Assembly (NCBI GenBank): GCA_030052745.1
Contig: JANBVO010000021.1
Location: 579,663-643,662 of the forward strand
Direction of reading: 5' to 3'
Length of the DNA: 64,000 nt
DNA from: Pleurostoma richardsiae
Lineage: Eukaryota > Ascomycota > Sordariomycetes > Calosphaeriales > Pleurostomataceae
The position numbers were made by a program, and so were the translations under genes. Below are positions 43,231 through 55,058 of the stretch, piece after piece (position 1 is the stretch's first letter; each line of letters opens with the position of its first letter). The notes under the pieces were generated by a model. It worked only from the letters and a program-made list of their open reading frames with translations. It was not told the DNA's origin and did not search any database.

Positions 43231-44803
43231 ATGGAGGACGGTGCTGCCGATCCCCTTGCGGAGCTGATCACCAGCTACAACGAGCTGAACAGCTCTTTCG
43301 TCGAGGAGCTGACCGAAGAGCCGAGCCCCCTTGATTTCATGCGCTATGTTGCACGCAACACCCCTTTTGTCATACGGAGGGGCGCTTCCCACTGGCAGGC
43401 GGCTACCAAATGGAACGCAGACTTCCTCAGAGAGCTCCTAAAGGATGAGACTGTGAACGTTGCAGTCACTCCGAAAGGGTGGGTTTTTCTTCGTCTCTGC
43501 TCGTACTCTCTCTCTTGCACACCTCATTCCTTCTACTGTGCTCAACGCTCCTGTTGACACGCCTCTCCTTACTCAGCAACGCCGACTCTCCAACAAGGCT
43601 TGAGAACGGTTCCCTCGTCTTCGCTAAGCCCTGGGAGGAGGACCAGGCGTTTCCTGAATTCCTAGATTATGTGATCCGTCAGGAGCGCGATCCTTCCTTT
43701 CCTGCGGATGCCGAAGTGAGATATGCGCAGACTCGTAAGCTCGCTCTCCGTTCTTAGGGCCGCCGGCGCCAGACACCCGTAAGCTCCGGAGATGCTGAGC
43801 ATGATGTTGACGAGGCGAACTCTGAGGTACAGAGAACGATAACCTCCGGCACGAGTACATCTCTCTTTTCAGCCATGTCCAGCGGGACATCCCCTTCGCA
43901 CGTATTGCATTGCAGAATAATCCTGACGCCATCAACCTCTGGTAAGCAATATAACATCTGTCCATTCGTGTAGTGAGGTCATCCCCACTTCCTTTTGTCT
44001 ATATCCTCACTACTTCCCTGTGTTTTCATACCAAGATCTATCTCATCCATACCTGCCTTCACGAGAAGTGAGGATCAGTACGAGAAAGGAGCCTCATCTC
44101 TCTTTTCAGGATAGGTAACTCCCGCTCCACAACCGCCCTCCACAAGGACAACTACGAGAACATCTACGTGCAGCTCCTCGGCGCCAAGCACTTCGTTCTC
44201 CTCCCCCCACACTGCCACCCCTGCGTCAACGAGCAGCTCCTGCCCCCCGCCCACTACGCCCGCGATCCCGACGGGCCCTCCTCCCTCGCGCTCGTGCTCG
44301 ATGACGACGACGACGGCCGTACCGGAGCCGGCGGGCAGGGCCTAGACGAGCCGGGGGGCGAAGATGTCCCCTTCGCGACCTGGGACCCGGACCGCCCCGG
44401 GGAGTGCGCCACGGCGTACTCGGCGCTGGCGAGGCCGGTGCGCGTGACGCTGCGCCCGGGGGATATGCTGTACCTCCCTGCCATGTGGTACCATAAGGTG
44501 TCTCAGTCGTGCTCGGAGGACGGCATCTGCGTTGCGGTTAACTACTGGTGAGCTTTCCTTTCTTTCTCTCCTCAGCTGCATAATCCGTCTTCGGACAAGC
44601 ATCTTTTACTCCCCCATCACACCCGCGCGGACCGTGTGCAGACCAAAGTCGTGTGGCCAGGCGCTTACGAACTGGACACATTGGAAAGGTACGATATGGA
44701 GTTTAGCGGGCCGCTCTATCCCCTGTGCTCCTTCGTGAGGTCTGTGACCCAGCAGCAGCAGCGGCAGCAGCCGGTGGGCGAGGAGACGGGAGGAACGAGC
44801 TAG
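43231..44803 (+). CDS. JMJD7-type JmjC-domain 2-oxoglutarate oxygenase
   Basis: Exons 43231..43478, 43577..43734, 43833..43941, 44110..44547 and 44689..44803 give 355 residues. Donors GTGGGT, GTAAGC, GTAAGC, GTGAGC; acceptors TCAG, ACAG, TCAG and AAAG. Family blocks in order: PLDFMRYVARNTPFVIRRGA, the QNDNLRHEYISLF segment, DAINLWIGNSRSTTALHKD with iron ligands H183 and D185, YENIYVQLLGAKHFVLLPP, and RPGDMLYLPAMWYHKVSQS with the third iron ligand H300, then VAVNYWYDMEF. JMJD7 proteins are Fe(II)/2-oxoglutarate oxygenases that hydroxylate a lysine of DRG-family GTPases; protease activity has also been claimed. The 25-residue acidic insert at about 240 and the Gln-rich C-terminus look lineage-specific. 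Probably cytosolic or nuclear. Confidence 0.86.
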
Positions 44804-45780
44804 AGTTGAAGAACTGGAGGCTGCGATGCTACCCGCTCTACGCGAGTCGAATCCGTGGACCACAGTGGAGGAAGTTGAGGCGAACAGTCCTCCCTTGCGA
44901 CTCCCATGGTGGCCTATCCTGACCAGAGGGAGGTAAGTGAGAGCCAGCCATTCGTCCAAAATTCACGATAGTCAAGGCAGAGTAGAACGATCTTCTGTCA
45001 ATCAGTCGGCAGACATCTTTGGTGCGCCATTATCACATTAGAATAATACAGTACAATGCAAAGAAAGCAAACATGTGTCCCTGACTCTGTTCCGGAAAGC
45101 AGCGCCTTCGCCGCAAGGTCTAAGCCGAGCCGTCAAAATACTAGCTCTTTCCGCCTTCCTCTCAAAACACCTTGGGAGCTCCGTCCGAGCTCGGGTATCA
45201 AACCAAAACCAGCCTGATGGAATGGACAACGGACAATAATGCATCGCAAGGCACGGGGAACGGAGAGGACCGCCCCAGAACAGACTTGCCATCACCGTAT
45301 TTCCTCGTTTCGAGGTACTCGTACAACCAATTGTCCTCCGGGTGCCGGCCGCCCTTCTCCGTGAGGCACCCCACAATGCAGCACGCAGCCGAGCCAAAAG
45401 GATGATTCGCCTGCCCAATATATGCAAGTAGATCGAGGATAGGTAGATGCGGCCCACGATATCAAATTCACGTATAATTCCGCCTGGCCGTTTATAGCTG
45501 GGAGTTCCGTTCCATTTGATCCAGAACATCAGACAGTAGCGCTTCCATGTCCAAGGGAGGAAGCAAATTGATCAACGGAGTGGTAGTTGTTTTAGAATGA
45601 TTTGCTGGTGACATGGTCGCCGGTGATCACCATGCGAGACTTGAGGTCTGAATCAGTCTGAATAAGACTATCAAGCTCCTGTATAATCATGGTGCAATAC
45701 CACCATCTGCTCTCGCCGTAATACTTGATTTGCTTTTCCTGTATCGTACACGCTCAAAGGGCGGAAGAGCCTGCGTGTCG
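44804..45780. other. Convergent intergenic region
   Basis: Nearly 1 kb between convergent genes. Overlapping short ORFs only (for example 45038..45529 minus), none protein-like. Confidence 0.5.
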
Positions 45781-46752
45781 TTATATGAACCCGGGAACGG
45801 CGCTCGTCGCAGGTGTCACGGTCACTTGCGGCTCGGGGGCCGACTGCGCCGCATGAGGAGTACTGGGCGTCCCAGACCTTGACCCCTGGCCGTGGCTCCT
45901 TGGCGTGTTGCTCTGGCCCAAGCCGCGCTTCATCATCTTCCCGAGCACCGTGACGAGCTCACAAGCGTCGTTGAACATGTCGTTGTCAATGCCTTCCGTG
46001 GCTTCGTACACTTCGGCGATCGTGTCTTTGGCCAGCTTCCGACTTCCTTCAGCATCATGCACGCATTCATACAAGAAAGCCGCATATTCTGTCTTGACGG
46101 ATAAGCGGAGGGAGTGCGAACCCCACAAGAGACCGTCAGCTAGTGCGACTGCCTCCTTGAAGTATCGGTGTGCGATGGGGAGGTAGTCCATAGCAGGAAG
46201 CAAAAACGCCGCCGGTGGCTCCAGGTCAAAGCCGGGGGGCAGCCCAACTGGACCTCCATCAATTCCTTGAAATTGGTGTGTGTAGAATGTTGCTAGTGTT
46301 GGCTCGTCCCTCGCTACTCCTTTTCCCTTGTTGATCTGCGGAGGTGCCAAGCGAGAAGCGGGTGACGTGCCGGCTACCTCCGGTGTTGAGATAGCCATTG
46401 TTGATACTGGAGGTTGATTGTTGAAAAGGACAAATATGTGATAGAAAGAGGCTCTCAGCTTGTAAGCAAGCACCTTGAGCTCAACGTAGTTTCCAACCAT
46501 CGGGATCACATATTGCTCAAGCATTATTGACCCTTCACGAGAGAGCCATATGATATGTAGATGTAGATCGAGGGCATTCGCTACCTGGGTTGAAGCGAGT
46601 CGACGTTGCTTTCGAGCTTGGATGAGGAGAGTGGACAAATTTATCGAGAGACCAAGGATCTTGAACAAGATTTGGGCCAGGATAGCGTTATCACGTTCGA
46701 CTGACTTGGCAAGTCTGCCAAGGAACTTCTGGTCGACCTCTGACGAAGCCAT
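45781..46752 (-). CDS. Divergent fungal 14-3-3 domain protein
   Basis: One exon, 323 residues. The N-terminus (ASSEVDQKFLGRLAKSVERD) starts a helical repeat, and residues about 80-115 contain LKVLAYKLRASFYHIFVLF, the part that corresponds to the 14-3-3 dimer and groove helices. Residues about 190-270 hold AHRYFKEAVALADGLLWGS, LRLSVKTEYAAFLYECVHD and GIDNDMFNDACELVTVLGKM, matching helices 7-9 of the 14-3-3 fold (canonical RLGLALNFSVFYYEI is changed to LRLSVKTEYAAFLYE). The middle has a Pro/Thr-rich insert and the C-terminal 50 residues are disordered. 14-3-3 proteins bind phosphorylated Ser/Thr partners; whether the groove still binds phosphate here is not clear. Identity is by overall similarity, not by an intact signature. 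Confidence 0.75.
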   Translation of the reverse strand: MASSEVDQKFLGRLAKSVERDNAILAQILFKILGLSINLSTLLIQARKQRRLASTQVANALDLHLHIIWLSREGSIMLEQYVIPMVGNYVELKVLAYKLRASFYHIFVLFNNQPPVSTMAISTPEVAGTSPASRLAPPQINKGKGVARDEPTLATFYTHQFQGIDGGPVGLPPGFDLEPPAAFLLPAMDYLPIAHRYFKEAVALADGLLWGSHSLRLSVKTEYAAFLYECVHDAEGSRKLAKDTIAEVYEATEGIDNDMFNDACELVTVLGKMMKRGLGQSNTPRSHGQGSRSGTPSTPHAAQSAPEPQVTVTPATSAVPGFI

Positions 46753-49700
46753 CGGGGTGAGCTAATACGGTAGATGGAGGACTGTCACTGTAGGCCACGT
46801 TAGATATGAAGAGGTCTCGGAAAAGACACCGCCAATAACGTGCCGCTCTTCACAACTGACCACCACGAGGAAGAACTTATGGATATATAGGGGTGCGTAT
46901 CGGCTCACCGAGAAAACACAATAATCGGCTGTCAAGTAGGCCGTGTAGGACATGGAGACGGCGGCGAATCTTTGAAAGGGTACTGCAGAGTGACATACCT
47001 TGCTATTGTGCTCCAGGATCCTATGGCCGGTCTTGGAGGGACGTCGTCGCAAGCGGAAAGCGGCGTCGAGGGAGCGAGGAGGTCGGGTTGAACGAGATCG
47101 TTATGATGATACGGTGCCTTTGGTGAGACTGGAGAGTCGAGGGGGTCGAGTCGAACAGGGCGAGGTCGGTGATATGAACAGAACAGGACGCTGGACGAGC
47201 GCATGCTTCGTCTCGCGCGTCTTAAGAGAATTCGAGTCTGCCCGACTGACGAAGTAATAAACGAGAGACTGGCGAGCAGCTTCTTGGTCGCATAAGAGAT
47301 GATAAGCCGAGATGAGGCCTTGGGGGCTTGCGCCGTCATACACGAGCCTTGACAGGCCAATGGCGATGGTAAAGCTTGCGAAGCTCGTGAAGCTCGGCTT
47401 AAATAACAGACAATTCGCCGCCTCAAGTGATGGCGACAGTAAGATTCCAAAGGCGATAACAGGACTACCAGCAACGTCTCAGTTAGTCGAGCAACGATGT
47501 GACCGTGAGCCATTGGACGAAGACTGACCAATATCATACAGCGAAAGACCGTCTGCCAGGATAGGAAATTTGTACAGTCGAGGGACCAATGAGGAGCCCA
47601 GGGGGCGCAGAGAAGTCCGGATCAGCAGCACAATCCCGTAGAGATGCAGGACTGAGGCTCAAACTCGTAGGCAGCTTTGCTAGATCTGGAGCAGAACATG
47701 GCGAAACGTCCACTCCGGCTTTTTGCTCTGGGTTTATATAAATGAGAGAGCAACCCCGCGGGGTGGCTTCTTGTGGGAAAAGGCTTGATGATGTAGGCTA
47801 CCTGATGCAAGGTAGACCAAGTCTCGGGAACCCGTGGGAGATCTTGGACAAGGTATGCCCCCCGTGAGAGCGGTGCCAATGGCGGTGAGAGGTAAACCTG
47901 GATGCCGGGAGCCTTCTCAAGCTTGGCCGGGATCGGGTGGAGTAATCCGCGTGCGACCACAATTGAAGCTTGCCGCCGGCTACTCGGAGGTCTAGTAAAT
48001 CCAATTGATAACTGGGAGAAATCGCGCGACAACTGTCAGGCCCGAGAGAGTGTAGAGAAGACAGAAAGGCGGCGCACGAGGAACTAATCCAAAATTTGGT
48101 ATCAATAATTGTGCGAGGACGGGCTCCATGTATGTGCGCCTGCATGTACCTTAAAGGAGTCGTGCAGTGCTGCGCTGCGGCGCGTGGAGTAGTATGTGCA
48201 TGAACGAGCGTGTGGTGGGCCGAGGCGCCTGCTTGCTTTTTGTGTGAGACCGCCGGCGCTAGATGCGCTCAGAGGACAGGCAACGTAAAACGCGCCGGGC
48301 AGCAAGTACAGTTTTGAAAGATCTCGCGAGACGGAAGAGGTGTAGACAGCAAGCGCAGGCGACTAGGCGAGCAAAGGAAGATCTGGCTGCAAGGTATATG
48401 ATGGTATGATGTGTGGGAAGCCGGGGAAATGCAGATGGCGGACGGGGGTGCCAGGGCTGGAGCGGCAGGCGAATGGAAGCCGCCGATGATGCAGGAGATC
48501 CTCTGCACGATGAGTTGTCCAGCGTCCCTCCGTCTTTCTCTCTTGTTCGATCCAACGACGAGCCCCCAACCACGCGCAGGCGCACACGGACTCTCCGGCC
48601 AACTCAGCAGGACACCGGCCGGCCCATAGTGTGTCCTTCTTCAGCGGTGGGGTCCGTGGCTCGACTCAAGACTGGCCTGGATTCTGGACTCCGAATCTAC
48701 TCAAGTGGGCCTCGCTTCGACAACCCGGCGATGCTCGGAAAGGGGACGCAGACGCCGTGCATGCGGCGGTCCTGCGGCCAATAATGAGAGAAATGAGTGA
48801 AGCCTGGCGTGTTCGCAGCCGTACAACTCCCGTGTGAGGTTGAAGGAGTGAAAGAGGATGAAGGTGTTCACGACACGATGCGCGGCCCAGAGAGGATGGA
48901 AGCTGGAGAGGGGATATTGCGGTACAGGTGTTGTACAATTGAGCCACGGCCGCGGGAAGCGCAGCACCCCGGCTCTTTGCGTACCATTTTGCAGTCCGTT
49001 GGAGCGGAGATACTTCACCACCGACACGTGTGCTTGTAGCCCCCATGTCCTCAATATCCGTGCCTGCCAAGGGTAGCTGAGCGCCGTGGCAGGGAAGGAA
49101 CAGATTACCTCATATGCCGAAAATAATGCGCGCCTTCCTCGTAGGTATGTCGGTACGGACTAGGTACAATACGGTCCGTATCTCTTCCCAGGTACCTGAG
49201 GTCTATGTTCAATTCCTGTCTCTCTACTCTGTAGGATATTATTCGACTACATCACCAATTCAATCACAAGCCTCGTCACCAAACGATCAGAAGAGACAAC
49301 TCAGCTGTCTCAGACAGTGCCACGCATGTCAACGTCTGCTTGTGCTCTCTAAAGCACGTTTCGCGCTTGTCGTGGTCTTCTCCGCCAGACGCCGAGAGCT
49401 ACACGAGTGTGACGCGACGGGCAGATGGCGTCGTACGTCCGAATTCCTTCTTCCGACATGTTCTCGTCCTCCTACATCATCATATGTGATCTTGTCACTT
49501 GCGTTGCAACCGATATCGTGCTTGGTGTTTTCGCGCGGCCATCGCGAGCAGCACCCTCCACCAAAGCAGTACAAACTCTGCTTGCGTCTGTCGTGGCGAT
49601 CTGACGGCGTCGCACGCTATGGCGGCATGTACGGAGCTCGGTGCGGACCAAACAGAGCTCGGCTTGGAGCTCCCAACCCCCCAGCCCCCCAACATCCCGA

Positions 49701-51162
49701 ACTTCCTTAGCCGTGTGAGCCTTCCCGGACTACAAGGCATGGTTGGAGTCCAGACTTAGGTCTCCATTGGTGCCAGCAAACAGCGCCGCATCCTGATCCC
49801 TGAAATGGGTCCTCGCTACCGCTATTGTCATAGTGGCTCTTGATGGCTTCTTATAAATACGCCCAACCATGCCAACACAGAACTTTCAAGTCATAAACAG
49901 GCAGTGGCACTTGGCCTCGAGCATGCGGCCATCCCCCCCCCTTTCGCCGCATCATTCCCAGTTGCACAGCAGGAGCAAGCGTGGGCCGCGGATGATAGCA
50001 TTGGTATTCACCACCATCTCCTAGGTTCCTCGACCGCCACCGTAGATAGCCAGCCAAACTGGCGGTCAAGAACACCGCACAGCTCAGCGCACGCACAACG
50101 GCCCGAAACAGCCTAAAACTCCTTGACTATGCACAGTGGAGTGACGAGTTGACATATGGCTCGGAGAGCAAAAGGAATCTTGCCTATTTCCGGAGGAGGA
50201 GCCATTGCCTTGGTCTATAAACTTCCTGGGTTTGGAGCTCGAAGAGAAGATGAGGTCTTCACTGTTGTTGGCGCATTTCTTCAGCCTTTCCTTAAGGGCC
50301 AGGCTGGTCCACCCCTCACCTGCGGTGCCCATCCTGAAGCTGTGGTAGCTGGGTGTACTCCGCTGCCTTATGGTTGTACTGCAGCATCATGACGAGGGCT
50401 GCAGCCCTATCGCCCTCGACCACAGGTTGTTGGACATTCAATAGGAATGTCTTCCCCATAGTGCCATGGTCGCTTGCCGAGCCTTACGTGGCTGAACCGC
50501 GTCACTCAATCGGCGTCGTCGACTTCTAATATTCTTCAAGCTGACAAGCGTTGGCTGCTCCTCGAGATCGGGGCTGCTGAACACCATGGATTCTTATCGG
50601 GCAGCCCACGTCCTACAAGCTCGATCCATTCGGATAGACTGGCGCTCCCATTGGCCTCGGCAAACTTGTGCGAGTACTGTCAGGAGCATAGCGGACAGGC
50701 GAGCTCTCCAAGGTTGAGCGTTTGAGAGTATCGATCTTTTGAATGGCTCATCCTTCACAATCCAGCTTCTTTTCACTGCATCCTGCATTCGGATTCTCAT
50801 TCCAGGCAGAGATACAAGGTTTTGCGGGGTGGTTGCCTACGTGGCAGTGCTCCAATAATAGTCCCTGGCTTACGGCTGAGTCCGAAGAGTGAGATGACAG
50901 TCAGAGATGACATGCAAGCAAGGCTGGCTGTCTCCGCGCACTGCGAGGCGGCTCTGTTCCATAGTGCCCAGCGGTGCTTCTCGTCTCATACCTGGCAATA
51001 CTCGCGTTGCGGAACCAAAGAATTCCCTGAATCGATGACAGAGATAGACGCAGTTTTTCTGCAATTCTGCCCTTTACAGTCACATATCACTCTCGTCCTC
51101 AATCTATGCCAAGTTCGCCCCTCTCAGATCGAAGAGACCATCAGGAGCCACTGGTATCTATC
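46753..51162. other. Gene-poor 4.4 kb region
   Basis: Upstream of the 14-3-3 gene, overlapping minus-strand ORFs up to 200 codons (46932..47537) look like leader or promoter sequence. A strong TATATAAA box lies at 47735..47742 without an obvious gene after it. A 198-codon plus ORF (49114..49710) is Ser/Arg/Cys-rich in chance fashion. No transposon motifs, tRNA or repeats were found. Confidence 0.4.
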
Positions 51163-51369
51163 ATGTGCGACTACTACGCACATGTTTTCGTCTGCAAGCA
51201 CGTCACTTTCACCTTCGCCCGGTTTTGCCAGCCGGCCAACTTGATTCAAACTCCCTGCTCCAACCGCCACATCTGGCAGACTATCATGATGAACGAGCCA
51301 TGTGAAGGGTGCCGCGCCTCCGTCCCTGATGAAGCTTATACGAAGCCAAGGGGCGCGAGGAATGCCTAA
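51163..51369 (+). CDS. Cysteine-rich 68-residue protein, fungal orphan type
   Basis: Starts MCDYYAHVFVCKHVTFTFAR and continues with FCQPANL, TPCSNRH and EPCEGCRAS, then a basic end. The pattern C-x7-C-K-H-x8-C-x9-C, followed later by C-x2-C, resembles the many small Pezizomycotina proteins that begin MCxxxxxxxxCxH and may bind zinc; they are usually unstudied and there is no signal peptide. An upstream in-frame ATG would add 19 residues (start 51106), but the internal ATG matches the family habit. No function can be given. Isolated from other genes, with a gene-poor region on its left. Confidence 0.55.
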   Translation: MCDYYAHVFVCKHVTFTFARFCQPANLIQTPCSNRHIWQTIMMNEPCEGCRASVPDEAYTKPRGARNA

Positions 51370-52077
51370 TGACAGATAAGATGCGGATCGTGGAGTTTAC
51401 GCGGATATGGATGGCCATTGCGCATTCGGATGTTACGTCGACAGGGCCTTGGAATGTACAGTTGGGGGGCGACACCACAGTTGGACGTTCGCTGGTCGGT
51501 CAACGTGTTTTCTTCGGCAGAGGAGTTGTCCGCAAATGTTTTGCAAAACAACCAGCCTAGCTGGATCTAGGCTGTAGAGTTGACGGTTCTCTCGCGAGTA
51601 GACAGGGTCTTATAAGGGTTGAGGGCGAAGTCATGGTCTCTTTGTATTTTTGGATTCGTTGGTCTTTACTCTGGCTTCATCCTTCATGTCTCGAGCATAG
51701 TTCTCATACACAATCGTTAATCGAGCGATATAAGACGCCATAAACTCAAGCGAGCTAAAAACAACCATGCTAGCCCCTAGTGAGATCCTCTCCAATAGAG
51801 TCATCCACTTCAGTTCTCTCCACAGCCTGCCGCCAGAGAGCAATAACAACCTTGGGCTTTGGCTCCTATACCACGGAGCGATATAACACCATGCGATGCC
51901 AGGTCGGAAAACAAATCATCTTCGTGACGCCAGGCTAGAACGGAACCCATTCATCCTATGCAAACGAGCCAGCTCGTCATCTCATGCATCGTCAAGCCAG
52001 AACAGGGCAACAGAGCCAAGTGGCTGTACCCGGACAAAGCGTCTGCCTGTCCAAATAGCATTGGCATCGATGAACCA
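51370..52077. other. Intergenic region
   Basis: About 700 bases of mostly AT-richer sequence. No gene recognised. Confidence 0.5.
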
Positions 52078-53652
52078 TCACTCCTCCCGCATGCCATCCT
52101 CCTCGAGCTTGCGCCGCAGCAACTCAGGGTCCACCATGCGGCCGGTGGCGTTGAAGAACGCGGCCTGCACCTCCAGCCAGCGGTTGACGCGGCGCCGGGC
52201 GTCGATGGCGTCGAGGACGCAGCAGTCCCGCTCGGAGAAGACGCCGTCGGGCCGCAGCTTCTTGTCGCCGCCGGCGGGCAGTCCGCCGTACAGGGCCGTG
52301 AAGACCGCCTCCTCCTTCGCGAGGCGCTCCGTCTCGCTCTCGGCCGTCGTCGTCGCGCCTGCGTCGACCTCGTAGCCGGAGTCGGCGCCGGCACCGTCGT
52401 CGAGGACGACGACCTGCTTGTTGTGCTTGCTGCCATGCTTCTTCTTGGACTTGTGCTTGTGCTTCTTCTTCTCCGGGGACAGCTCGTTGTCCGCGTCGTT
52501 CTCGGTGTCGTACGGCTGCTTGCTCTGCTCCTGGTGCAGCTGAAGCTCGTTCCAGCGGTGCTGCAGCTCCTTCTTGCCCCGCCCAGTAGCCTTGGCGATG
52601 GCCGCCCACGGCTCGCCGCCCGCCTTCATCGCCTTGATGGCGGCGTCCTGGGACAGGGTGAAGTTGTTCTTGTTGGGCACCTGGGTAGCGGAGGGGCCGA
52701 TGTTGTTGCTAGTGTCCTTAGCCGGGCTTGACTTCGTCTCCTTCGAAGGCTCCTTGCGCGGCTCTGGCTCCTTCTCGGCATTGGTCTGCGTCACCTCCTC
52801 CACGAGCGTTCCAGCGCTGTCCGTGGTTGTCGTGCTGTCAGAAGAACTCGCCTCCTCTGTGGAGGTCTCTTGATTGGAGGTGTGGTCCTCGTCACTTGAG
52901 GTCTTCTCATCGGACGCATCGGACGGCGAGTTGGTGTCGACAGCCTTTCGCTTGGTCTTGGACTTCTTCTTGTCCTCCGACTTCTTCTTGGGCAAGTCTC
53001 CCTCAGAGCTGGTGTCGGCGTCGAAGCCGGTGTCCGTCATATCACGAATTCCGCCCTTCTGCTTGTCGTCTTTCATCTTTTTTAGGCAGATGGCTTTGCT
53101 GCCCTTGCCCTTCGCGTTGATGTCGCTTTTGGATTTCTTGCTGCTGGTAGATGCCTTTGTCTTCAGACAGATAGTGATGCCGTTTTTCTCGTGCTTCACC
53201 TCCACCTCGTCGTTGGTGGTCTTTGTTATCTGGACCCTGATGGGCTCAGTGTGCTGTTCCTCTGCTCCCAAGTCGTGGCCGTCAGATTCGTCTACATAGA
53301 GCCTGGAGGTCTTCTTCTGCTCCTTTCGAGCCTGGTGAGGAGGCGAGGATGGCTCCTTGTGCTTCTTCCGAAGCTCACGAGAAGGTGAAGGCGGCTCTGC
53401 CGGGCTGTCAGACTCATCGTCGCTGTCGTAGCCATCCGAGGAGCTCTCGACGGTGATCACACGCTTCGTAGCTTTGGCCTCTCCCTTCTTGACCTTGTGC
53501 TTGGATGGCCAAGACTTCTTCTTGGGGACGATGACGGGCGCGCCGATGAACAAGTTGGAGATCTGCACCCGGCAGTCCTCGAGGCGTGTCGGGCCGCGAG
53601 AGGCCGCGCTCTTGTCCTCCACGCGGAGGATGCTGCGGCGATTCTTTGGCAT
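52078..53652 (-). CDS. Low-complexity nuclear protein with SANT/Myb-like motif
   Basis: One exon, 524 residues. Residues 1-330 are Ser/Lys/Glu/Asp-rich with many basic NLS-like strings (PKKKSW, PKKKSEDKKKSKTKRK). At about 338-378 a Myb/SANT-like helix set is visible: NFTLSQDAAIKAMKAGGEPW and AAIAKATGRGKKELQHRWNE. A second weaker unit lies at about 456-516 with RDCCVLDAIDARRRVNRWLE and the end PELLRRKLEEDG. Between them is a His/Lys-rich stretch. The layout suggests a chromatin or DNA-associated protein. No named family is certain and the role is unknown. The start is the first ATG, MPKNRRSILRVEDK, which is followed by a moderately conserved-looking RVQISNLFIGAPVIVP strand block. Confidence 0.7.
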   Translation of the reverse strand: MPKNRRSILRVEDKSAASRGPTRLEDCRVQISNLFIGAPVIVPKKKSWPSKHKVKKGEAKATKRVITVESSSDGYDSDDESDSPAEPPSPSRELRKKHKEPSSPPHQARKEQKKTSRLYVDESDGHDLGAEEQHTEPIRVQITKTTNDEVEVKHEKNGITICLKTKASTSSKKSKSDINAKGKGSKAICLKKMKDDKQKGGIRDMTDTGFDADTSSEGDLPKKKSEDKKKSKTKRKAVDTNSPSDASDEKTSSDEDHTSNQETSTEEASSSDSTTTTDSAGTLVEEVTQTNAEKEPEPRKEPSKETKSSPAKDTSNNIGPSATQVPNKNNFTLSQDAAIKAMKAGGEPWAAIAKATGRGKKELQHRWNELQLHQEQSKQPYDTENDADNELSPEKKKHKHKSKKKHGSKHNKQVVVLDDGAGADSGYEVDAGATTTAESETERLAKEEAVFTALYGGLPAGGDKKLRPDGVFSERDCCVLDAIDARRRVNRWLEVQAAFFNATGRMVDPELLRRKLEEDGMREE

Positions 53653-55058
53653 CTCTTGGGTTTCTTGTAGTTACAGAACCTGGAGGTGGTGGTGACTCTT
53701 CCAGATAGAGCAAGTGTCAAAAATGGTTGAGATCGACAGGTCAAGATCTATCTGAGAGTTGTAAAAGTTGGGAAGAGTTTCGATGTGTAAATGAATGAGA
53801 GAGGTCGGAGGGCGGCTGTTTGGGGGGCGGGGAGGGAGGGAAGAGAAGAGGGCCAGAGCTGTGCGGCTCTGAGTTGTTTTGTTGACGCGAAAGGGCGACG
53901 AAAGCCGATGTGAGAAGACGCTCAACGTGTCGCGTCAACTGCCCACCGCTTTGGTTCGAGGAGCCCAAGGGACTACGTACACATGCGTTCCCGCAGGAAC
54001 CCACAACCTGTCAGCCGTTGACTGCATCCATGCATCTCGCCCTCCACCGCTCACTGGGGGGCTGGGCAAAGGCAGTGCGATCTGAAGTACAAGCTTGGTA
54101 CCTGAGCGCGCAGGGTGAGATGCAGCACTACCTCTGTAGTGGCCGGTCACTGACGGGATTCAATGATGAAACGAAACGCTGCTAAATCCCTGAGTACTCG
54201 AGAGACGCTTCCTCCTCCGAGACTCGCCATCTTGCCTCCTAGCATGAATGATTGGATTAGCGTACGTCCGCCATGGTCGCCGTGGTCGCCATAGTCCGGG
54301 GCAGTACTTCTTCCCCTGATTCGACACCCGCCATTCACCGCCCGCCAGGGTGGGCTTCTTCATAATCCCATCGTCCAGGGCCGCCTTGCCAGGCATTGTC
54401 TTGTGATATATGTACGGTTCGTCATCTCTTTAACTAGCAATAGACGAGCATACATGAATGAGAACAGTGTGTTGTATGTTTTCAGCGCGACTTCTCTTCA
54501 CTCCAGGTCCGACTGTGCCGTAACAGCCCTAAAGGCCTTTGTGCCTGACATCCATGGGCCGTCAAGTCATATAACCTTGATACCTTCACATTCTAGTGAT
54601 GCATCCAGACCAAAGCTTCCAAAGCATTCTACTACGCCGTAGATGAGAATCATCAATCTCCACACCGACTTGTAAAAAAGGGACATGCGCGATGTTAAAG
54701 TTAAGGAGCTTAAGAAGAGCACATTGGCCATCTTCGGCAGTAAGCATCAAAGAGTCCTCTAAGTAGGCCGTACACCACAACAACCGAGGCCTTCAAGGCT
54801 CCCCTACCAAGGCCTTCAAGTAGCCTTGAAGGGTCACTGGCCAACATCACGGACAGTGAAAGAGGACGTCGACGTCTACAGAGGAGCCCTCTCTCTGCCA
54901 CCAATCAGAAGCCGTGCTAAGCAGCTTACAAGCTTGCTTAGTCATCTCATAAAGGGAGAAAAGCAGCTCACACTCATGACTAGCAGCTGTTGCTGGATCG
55001 CTCGAGACCAGCATTAAAAGGCATCTTAGACGAGCCGGCATCCACAGAGCCAGGAATC
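53653..55058. other. Divergent intergenic region
   Basis: About 1.4 kb. Around 54790..54835 the string GCCTTCAAG occurs three times and is partly inverted, giving potential hairpins. No gene supported. Confidence 0.45.

Noticed and set aside
46932-47537. 201-codon minus-strand ORF upstream of the 14-3-3 gene
   Set aside because: Arg/Ser/Leu-rich with no domain; sits where a promoter and leader are expected.
49114-49710. 198-codon plus-strand ORF
   Set aside because: Composition is chance-like and no domain or neighbour support was seen.
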